The notes beneath the pieces are model-generated. The model was not told the DNA's origin and did no database searches. It worked only from the letters and a program-made list of their open reading frames with translations. A DNA stretch of 56,940 nt from Scedosporium boydii (taxonomy: Eukaryota; Ascomycota; Sordariomycetes; Microascales; Microascaceae): contig NJFT01000249.1 in assembly GCA_002221725.1 (NCBI GenBank), positions 1 through 56,940 of the forward strand, given 5' to 3'. Shown here piece after piece: positions 49,196 to 56,940 of the stretch (its first letter is position 1; each line of letters starts with the position of its first letter). The position numbers and the translations under genes were made by a program.

Positions 49196-50924
49196 GGTTG
49201 CAACTAGAACAGGAGGTCTGGGGCTGATCGTGGATAACAATACAGGCCGATGCGCATGCGACTACGCGAAACAAATCGCGAGTGCTAATAGCTGAGGTCG
49301 GACAAATATGACTAGACAATAAGAGAATAGCAGAATCCCTGAAATTGGATGCCGTAATCGGAGGGCGAAGGATGCAAGAGAGGTGAGGGGGGTTCGAGTT
49401 CGAGGTGGAAAGTAAGTGGTAAAGTACGAAGTAGAGAAGTGGTGAAGTGGTGACAATGATTTGGTTGGTGGTGGTGGGAAGGAGGGAAGTTCATCAGAGG
49501 ATTGGGATAAGGTGGCTGGATTTTTCTGCCACTTCACTTGGGAAGAAGCTTCCGATCGACGCTGAACGAGGTTCTAGAGGAGTACCTCAGGCAGATGTAC
49601 CACGCGGAGAGATTACCCATTTGTCCAGGAAATTTTCCGCGCCAATCAGAGAAATGTGGTACTTTCAGCTGAGGTACACCCCTTGTCCAATACCCTCCTT
49701 CCAAAGCTTACTGACATGACAATCTGAAAAGTGACTTGGAATCAGCCACAAGGCTGTCCAGGGAAAGTCCAGCCAGCGCTGTTTTCCTCGGACTTAACTA
49801 AGTATTACATAAGCCCCATGTGGAGAAATCTCGCGGTGCAACGAAATTTGAACAATATTGGAGGGGTTGCAGGACCAAGAAGGAATTTTCTCTCTTCTTC
49901 TTTCATCCTATAATGGCTTATGATGATGCACAAACAAAACATATGATAGGAAGAGACTGAATGCCTCCCTACGGGGATGCTTGATCTCAAATTATTGTAT
50001 CTGAAGCCTGACTTTCGTGTTTCGTTTCGTCTCATCTCGCCTTTGTCCGTGTTATGCCATGGATCTCTCGGCACCGACTCGTTCCTGCTAAATGCCATTT
50101 CGGCTACAACGAAGCTCAAGTGGGCAGTCGTCCTTTTCCCTCGTTTCCGGTCCAGTCCATTCACTCCTATCAACCTATCAATCTACTTCGTAGATAAAGC
50201 CAGCTGGACCGCAGGGCATAGAAACAGGTCGACTACAACAGCACTGGCGAGGAGCAAATTGATATCCAGATGAAGAACAAGGAGCACCAGTTGCTAGCCA
50301 ACCTGCGTGTTAGATAGAATCGCAGAGTCCAACAGAGGAATCGAGCAGCTCCGTATATTAATGCAATAAAAGAATACACCGTCGTCGTCCTCAAACTAGA
50401 GAGATCTGAAGATAAATTTTCTCTTCGTTTGGACTGGTCGAGTGAGGTGTGGTGTTGTCACTTGAGCCCAACTGCGAACTGCCAAGGATAGACGAGCTGA
50501 GACATTTGTACTTCACGTCGCCCCAGCGCTGACTACGTGTACTTCTTGTTCAGCAGTCACCAGCGACGCCTTCTTCGATCGTCCCGAAAGAACCTGCACT
50601 GATCGACCACAAATCTCCATGTAAATGTGTCCGAGAATGGCGTTGGCCTTTCAGAAACTGTAATAACTTTTCTGTTCGGGCCGTTGTGCTTCTTGAGCGT
50701 TTCCCCCTACTGAAATTTCGGGCGCAGAGAGCCAGGCGACCAAGAACTCGAAGTTCAAATTGTTAAGAGTCTTGATTATGATATCATCAAGCTACGCTAA
50801 ACGTCCATCCCAGCCTTGAGGCCCCTTCTTCGATCCTAGCCCTCGCCGCGCCTTCGATCTTGATGTCATCCATTCCGCCCAACAGTTTAGCCTCGACCGC
50901 AACGAAGGCGTTTGCAAACTACCA
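49196..50924. promoter_or_regulatory. Divergent region, PRP39 / synaptojanin-like gene
   Basis: These 1.7 kb lie between two divergent start codons and must contain both promoters. No gene is supported within. TACGAAGTA occurs at 49425 and a long-armed copy at 50181. An ATG at 50860 begins a 65-codon frame that overlaps the phosphatase start in another frame; it could be a uORF or chance. Confidence 0.5.
50181..50195. repeat. ATCTAC-TTC-GTAGAT inverted repeat
   Basis: Six-base arms ATCTAC/GTAGAT pair perfectly around TTC. This is the longest perfect stem among the TTC/GAA-centred copies, and the outer three bases are unlike those of the GTAC form. Confidence 0.85.
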
Positions 50925-53900
50925 ATGGAGCGACCCCCCACGACAGGCTCGTGGCCTGTCCATCGCCCGTCCCCAGGGCCCGAGAAATCGAGCCAGATCT
51001 TCATCCGCGAACATCCTCACCGAGCCATCGCCATCGTCTCCGACTCCCATTCTCTGATCTTCCGCTACAGCACCACCGTCAGCGGAAATAGCACCCCACT
51101 CTCTGTCCACGGCCACCGGCCCCGCAACGGCGATGGGTTCGAATCGAAATGCATGGTTGAGTTTTCTCGCAACACAAGACATGTTCTTCAACACTACCGG
51201 CCCTTAACGCCACAGCCCATATACGGCACCTTGGGTCTCATCTCCGTTGATGGCGATGTCTTCCTTTGCGTCGTTACGCAGGCCACCCGAGCCGCGACGA
51301 TTCGGCCTGGCGAGACGGTCGAGCGAATCGCAAGAGTCGAATTCTACTGCCTCAATACGTCCGATTATGACTTCGTCTATTCTCTTGATAACTTAGACCC
51401 CGAGCTCTCCGATTCCTCGTCCGTATACGGACAGAACCTGGCGCGAAGAGACCTGGCGATAGAGCAACATCCATGTCAGGAACTACGGAAGCTCCTAAGC
51501 AATGGGACCTTTTACTACAGTACAGATTTCGACCTGACTAGCAGGCTACAAAATAGGTAGGGACCGAGGCCATTTGATATGTCCAAATTATTGGCCTAGA
51601 TAGCTCGAATATGATACTAATTCATGCTCGCGATGTAGGCCGGCAAGCAACACGACGTTCGATATCGATAACTTTGACGAGTCCTTCCTCTGGAATTTCT
51701 TCATGATCAACCCATTGGTCAAGTTCAGGTCGAGATTAATGCCTCCCGAAAGGGAGGCGCTCGACCATTCGAGAATATTGACCTCCGCTATCCGAGGCTT
51801 CTGCGGAACCATGACAATACCTCAAGCCGCTGCCCCGGTTGCGCCAAAGTCTTCCCGCCTACCTTCGTTCCTTTCCGTGATATCGAGGCTCTCGTGTAAG
51901 CGTGTCGGCACCCGCTTCAACTCCCGAGGCATCGACGATGATGGAAATGTGGCCAACTTTGTCGAGTCCGAGACAACGTACTGGAGCCCCGCGGGCATAG
52001 TCTTTTCCTACGTTCAAGTTCGAGGCTCCGTCCCTGTCTTCTGGGAACAAGCGCCGGACCTCATTCCCGGACGACAAAAAATCACCATTACCAGGTCTCC
52101 CGACGGCACGCAGCCGGCCTTTGACAAGCACTTTCAAGGATTAGAAGAGGTGTACGGCGCCGTCCATATCATCAATCTGCTTAGCGACGCTAAGCCGGGA
52201 GAAGCTGAGCTGACGCTGCTCTATCGGTACGGAACCGCACATTGTCCGCTGAGCCGCCCCGGAGGAAAAGAGTCTAGAGACCACGCCTTGCTCAAATCCA
52301 GCGAATACGACTTCCACGCCGAGACCAAGGCTATCGGGTATGAGGCAGCCAAAGGAATTCGGCGATACATTGAAGATTCCATCGACGCATTCGCCTATTA
52401 CCTTGCTCATGAGGATGACGACGGCGCCGACGACGGCTCGACTCTCCATGAAAAGGACAGCAGATTAGTCGTCGTCCTTCAGCAGGAGGGGGTGTTTCGC
52501 ACAAACTGTCTAGACTGCTTAGACAGGACGAACCTCATCCAGACGATGATTTCCCAGATGGCGGTGGAGACGTTCTTGGGCCACAGGGGAGAATATGCGG
52601 CCTCAGACTTTTGGATGAGGCATTCCAGTCTCTGGGCGGACAATGGAGACGCATTGTCTAAGATATACGCCGGAACGGGGGCGCTCAAGACGTCTTTCAC
52701 GAGGCACGGCAAGATGTCGCTTTCGGGTGCCATGGCAGACTTTCGCAAATCAGCACAGCGACTCTACCATAACAACTTCACCGACTCGTCACGGCAGTTG
52801 ACCATTGATTTGTTGCTTGGTCGTCTAATGGGGCAACAGTCTGTTCGGCTGTTCGACCCGATCAGCGATTATGTCGCCGTTGAGCTCTCGAAGCGAAGCG
52901 CCGAGTTCTCATCGAATCGATCGATAACAATGTATGTGAAAACGCTCCTTATAGTTCATTATAGCCTTTTTTCTTTTTCCCTCGCCTCTCTCTTCCTCTC
53001 TCGCCGCTAATTTCTTCTGCTTCAGATTCGTCGGCACCTTCAACCTCAACGGCAAGACCCATGGCATTGAAGAGGACTTATCCCGTTGGTTATGGCCCGC
53101 CGCAGTTGGTACAACACTCCCGGAGATTGTGGCCGTCGGTTTCCAAGAAATCGTCGAGCTGAGCCCGCAGCAGATCATGAACAGCGACCCGTCAAGAAAG
53201 CACCTCTGGGAGCAGGCGGTGCGTAAGACGCTCAACACGCGAGCCAAGGCTAGCGGAGAAAAGTACATACTCCTGCGTAGCGGACAGCTCGTCGGGGCGG
53301 CATTGTGTCTCTTCGTGAAGTCATCGGTACTGGGGAATATTAAGAATGTAGAAGGCAGCGTGAAGAAGACGGGCATGTCCGGCATGGCGGGCAATAAGGG
53401 CGCCGTCGCGATTAGGCTTGACTATGCGAACACCCCGATTTGCTTTGTCACGGCGCATCTTGCTGCGGGATTCTCGAACTACGATGAGAGGAATCGGGAC
53501 TTTGCGACAATTCATCACGGGCTCCGGTTTCAGAGGAATCGGAGCATCGACGACCACGGTGAGTACTAGTTACTTTTCCCCGCAAATGTGAAAGGCTACT
53601 AACATAGACGACAAGATACCGTTATTTGGTTTGGCGATTTCAATTATCGTATTGGTCTCGATCGAGAGACCACACTCTCTTATATCCAACGGGGAGACCT
53701 CGCGACGCTTTATGATAACGATCAGGTAAGACTTGAGGCGATGAGTTGAAGGATCCCATCACGTCACTGCCCATAAGCATGTGCTAACGTTTTCTTGTTA
53801 AAAAGCTCAACCTTCAAATGGTAGCCGGGCTTTCTTTCCCGTACTATTCTGAAAGCAGGATTACTTTTGCTCCCACATACAAATTTGACCTTGGGACCGA

Positions 53901-55401
53901 CGAATATGATAGCTCGTACGCTTTCCCCTAGGTCACGGACTCGGACTCGACAAGAATGCTAATATCGCTGGTGTCACACAGGGAAAAAGCCAGAATCCCG
54001 GCATGGACCGATAGGATTCTACGCAAAGGCTCAAACATTAAGCAGATCGCTTACGATTCTGCGCCTCTACGGTTTTCTGACCATAGGCCTGTATATGCCG
54101 TGTTCAACTGCGTGGTCAGCATTGTAGATGAGGCATTGCGGCAGTCAATCAGCGAGACTCTGTACAAAAGGCGCATGGGTGAAGTCGGAGGGAGCGTGAC
54201 GAACATAGAAGACGACGAAAGCGAAGAGGACGAGGACCTCGTAGGCTACGACGCCATCGAACCGGGCCTGCCGCCGGCCAGCTCCGATAGGCAGAAGTGG
54301 TGGCTAGCCAACGGGCAATCGGCACGAGTCGATGCAGTCCCGCCCAATCCCATTAACAGCGGGATGACGACGGTTCTGAATCCCAACCGACCAAACAACC
54401 CGTTTACGCCCACGGAGGAGCCCGATTGGGTGTCTATCCCGCGGTCGTCGTCCAGGCAGTCATTGTCAAGTCTGGCCAGCTCGGCCTACGAAATCATTAA
54501 CCACTCGACCATTCTCTCGACGTCGGGAGGAACACCGAGTGGCAGGAGACTTCCGCCGCCGTTTGATGCTGGGTCGCTACCCGCTAAGGTCGGGAGGATG
54601 GCTATTACAGACGATGTACTATCGAGGTCGCCTCAGCAGCGCGAGACGCCTCCTCCGCCTCCCCTACCACGGCGACAGGTAACCGCGCCGACATCACAGG
54701 TACAGGCCACATCCACATCGCTAGCCGCGCCACGACCGATGCAGAGGACGAGGACGGCCGCCCCTCCACCTCCGCCGCCGAGATCGGTGTCAGTCTCGCG
54801 ACAGGTATCTCCGCCGCGGGCTGTACCACCCTCTTCTCAACGAGGGCCATCTCCTCCGCCAGGCAAAGAAACTAAGGGTGCTAGTGCCGGACCCCCACCT
54901 GTTGCGAAGAAGCCATCCTATCTCGCGAGCACATCCCCGGTGCCGGGAAGCACGACGGACAAGGAATCTCCACCGCCACTGCCTGCGCGCAGCCCGGCGC
55001 CGGTTGAACAGAGCGCTTCGACAAACGGCACAAGGTCCACGTCTCCGGCTCCCAGCCTACAGAGGAGGCCGGTCGCACCGCCAAAGCCGCCCAAGCCGGC
55101 GGTAGGAATTAAGCCGGCGAAAGTCGATGTAGGCCCACCGCCTGCGCCTCCGGGGGCCGTCCGCTTGCCCGGTATGTCAGCCGGCGGTGGCAATGACGGG
55201 GTCGTGGGTGTCAAGGCGGCAACGGCATCCACAGCGGCAGTGCACACTAAGAAGCAGCGCCCGCCACAGGTTCCAGCAAAGCCGCAGATGAAGGAGCCGC
55301 TACATGGAGCTGCAACCGAAGTAGATCTTTTGGATTCACTTGATGGTGACGGGGACGGCGGTTTAGGGGGCTGGGAGACATTGAAGCCCCAAATGCGGTA
55401 G
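50925..55401 (+). CDS. Synaptojanin-like phosphoinositide phosphatase (SAC1 + 5-phosphatase)
   Basis: This two-domain enzyme, like yeast Inp51/52/53, removes phosphates from PI(4,5)P2 and other phosphoinositides in endocytosis and vesicle traffic. Six exons, 50925-51556, 51639-52931, 53026-53558, 53616-53725, 53806-53915 and 53982-55401, join in frame to 1365 aa; introns are 57-94 bases. The SAC domain (about 10-600) keeps the CX5RT catalytic motif CLDCLDRT (C501, R507). The 5-phosphatase domain (about 642-940) has FVGTFNLNG, WFGDFNYRI (D827, N829), PAWTDRIL and SDHRP (D926, H927). The tail from about 1040 is Pro-rich with SH3-type runs, and an NPF in NNPFTP could bind EH-domain proteins. Both catalytic sites look intact, so Inp52/Inp53 is closer than Inp51, whose SAC site is inactive. 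Introns 3 and 4 use AAG acceptors. Start ATG has context accaATGG. Confidence 0.93.
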
Positions 55402-56793
55402 TTCAGGTTACGGATGGGTGCATGGCAATGTGTCAAAGGGTATTTGTGATTCTTGAACAAAAAGGAAAAAAAGACTCGAGGGGTATCACGGATGCATAAC
55501 GGCGTTTATAGAACTGGGTATTTGGTACTCCGGGAAGATGAGGCACTTGACTTTTCAACTTGTACTCATCCGGCTCGGCTATGTTTTTGGTAGGGAAAAA
55601 AAGACACCACGAGTATCTACACTATTCTTCTGCGAACATGATGGCCTGTTGCTGGGCTCGTTGCTGCAATTATACGTAGTGCTCTAAAGACATGAAAGTC
55701 TAGTGTATGTTGATTCTGATCATCGGGTATGAATCGGGTTCCAAAACCGCAAGGTCCCGATCGAATGCATTCTCAAATTAGAGCATTCCGTATATATATT
55801 TCGCATTATACCTATTTCCATGTGTGTATTTCTTCTACTGCATCTTTTACCCAGATTCTCGTTCTTGACATGGAAACGGGGATTCACACCAGGCTCACCA
55901 CTCCTACGAATTCCTCCACGATCATCCCGAGTTCGAGTCAGCATTCGGCCCAGTTTTAGCTTGGGAAAAAAACTCAAAAACCCGGTCAGTAGAAGGATTG
56001 TTGACGGGCGTCGGGAAGCAGAAGAAGCAAAGTTCAAGACGGCGCCGGGGGTTATTCCTGGTTTTATTTGCATACAAGGAAAGGCCGAAAAAAGAGAAGG
56101 CGGTGGCAAGCAGCTTGGGAAACTTTTTTTTATAAAAAAGAGCCTAACGTGTGCTAGTGTTGTGCAGAGGTCGATCTTGTAAAACGATGATTGATTTCAA
56201 AAAAAAAGGAAGATTATTTCCCCCGCGTCTGTGACATCACCAACTGATCTTTGCCAAATTCTCATCTCGTCCATCGACCCCAGCTCCGATTTAGCCCTCG
56301 CCGACGACAGCCATAACGCAGAATCGAAGCCACCAACTTAAAATCCTCCGCCTAGCTTCTCTCGTACTTGCTTCTTCGACAGGAAAAGGGGGCCGCGGGA
56401 GTCGGCGTCCCCATCTTATGAAGATCATGACGGGCCGCTGTATAAAAATCTCTATCTCTCTGATCTAGCCCATCTTGACTCTGTCTCTCTTATCGGACTG
56501 TCTCTACAACTTCATGACCCTTTATACTCAACCCTTTCTCTTCTCTCTCCTCTCTCTTCTCTCTCTCCTCTCTCTTCTCTCTCTCCTCTCTCTTCTCTCT
56601 CTCCTCTCTCTTCTCTCTCTCCTCTCTCTTCTCTCTCTCCTCTTTCTTTCCTTCCCGTATTAGTCTACAACTCCAGAAGAACAATGTAACTTACACAATA
56701 ATACCTCGAACCCACGCTCTCGACCAAAACAAAACAAACCCACTCTCAAACTCACTCACACCCGACCAAAACCGCCCTCCCCAACCATAAACT
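55402..56793. other. Intergenic region at right end, promoter-like
   Basis: The first few hundred bases are the 3' region of the phosphatase gene. No gene is supported in the rest. From about 56460 the plus strand becomes pyrimidine-rich and includes a CT microsatellite, then an A/C-rich stretch before an ATG at 56794. This looks like a promoter and leader for a plus-strand gene beyond the window. Confidence 0.5.
56537..56650 (+). repeat. CT-rich microsatellite, 9/18-base period
   Basis: Over 110 bases of pure pyrimidine are built from alternating TCTCTCCTC and TCTCTTCTC nonamers, an 18-base unit repeated about six times. Pyrimidine tracts of this type are common just upstream of transcription starts in filamentous fungi. 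The strand is open in one frame only because the unit is a multiple of three. Confidence 0.9.
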
Positions 56794-56865
56794 ATGACCA
56801 CAACAACAACCCAACCGCAACAGGCGAAGAAACCAACGTCCCCGCCGCCTCAACCGCGGCATTAA
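56794..56865 (+). CDS. Possible uORF or false start near right edge (23 aa)
   Basis: An ATG in an A/C-rich leader context (MTTTTTQPQQAKK) opens a 23-codon frame that ends at TAA. The -1/+2 frame is open to the window edge and reads Ala/Thr/Pro-rich, but it has no ATG before 56936. It may be an upstream ORF, or the first codons of a gene whose splicing cannot be judged here. Confidence 0.2.
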   Translation: MTTTTTQPQQAKKPTSPPPQPRH

Positions 56866-56940
56866 AGTCCGCCGAGACAGCGACATCGCCAGCGCCCTGC
56901 ACGGCAAGATTATTCCCGTTCCTCGCCAGCGCGATGAGCC

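Noticed and set aside
1..56940. CRISPR arrays, phage genes or bacterial operons
   Set aside because: The introns, domain types and spacing are fungal. The dispersed repeats are 9-18 bases at irregular spacing, not regularly spaced direct repeats.

Overview
This window looks like nuclear chromosomal DNA of a filamentous ascomycete, probably a Sordariomycete. Seven protein-coding genes can be read with confidence. Six are split by short spliceosomal introns (57-119 bases) with GT donors, CTAAC/CTGAC/CTAAT-type branch points and AG acceptors, and DIS3 has one such intron too. One gene is a homeodomain regulator of the type found in Pezizomycotina. There are no operons, ribosome-binding sites, tRNAs, rRNAs or CRISPR arrays, and no recognisable transposon proteins.

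Layout. 1-12.97 kb: gene-poor DNA with many copies of a 9-11 base inverted repeat (TACGAAGTA/TACTTCGTA) and one doubtful small ORF. 12.97-19.94 kb: a compact block with DIS3 (+, exosome nuclease), a GRN1/nucleostemin-type GTPase (-, convergent with DIS3) and a GPP-type HAD phosphatase (+, divergent from GRN1). 19.94-38.04 kb: an 18-kb stretch in which I find no credible gene but the densest set of the same repeats; its right end is a pyrimidine-rich leader with two candidate upstream ORFs. 38.04-40.15 kb: the homeodomain transcription factor. 42.20-43.45 kb: mitochondrial cytochrome c peroxidase (-). 46.62-49.20 kb: splicing factor PRP39 (-), with one unusually long 519-base intron. 50.93-55.40 kb: a synaptojanin-like phosphoinositide phosphatase (+). 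55.4-56.94 kb: a promoter/leader-like region with a CT microsatellite, probably belonging to a gene beyond the right edge.

The genes are mostly housekeeping functions in RNA decay and ribosome assembly (DIS3, GRN1), splicing (PRP39), membrane traffic (synaptojanin), osmolyte/glycerol metabolism (GPP) and peroxide defence (CCP). They do not form a pathway or a cluster.

The most unusual signal is the dispersed repeat. I count about 38 exact copies of the 9-mer in non-coding DNA and none in the exons I assigned, where chance would give fewer than one. Its core is C-GAA-G flanked by self-complementary arms, which is the geometry of the known very stable GNA-triloop DNA mini-hairpin. The arms vary between copies but are often still complementary.
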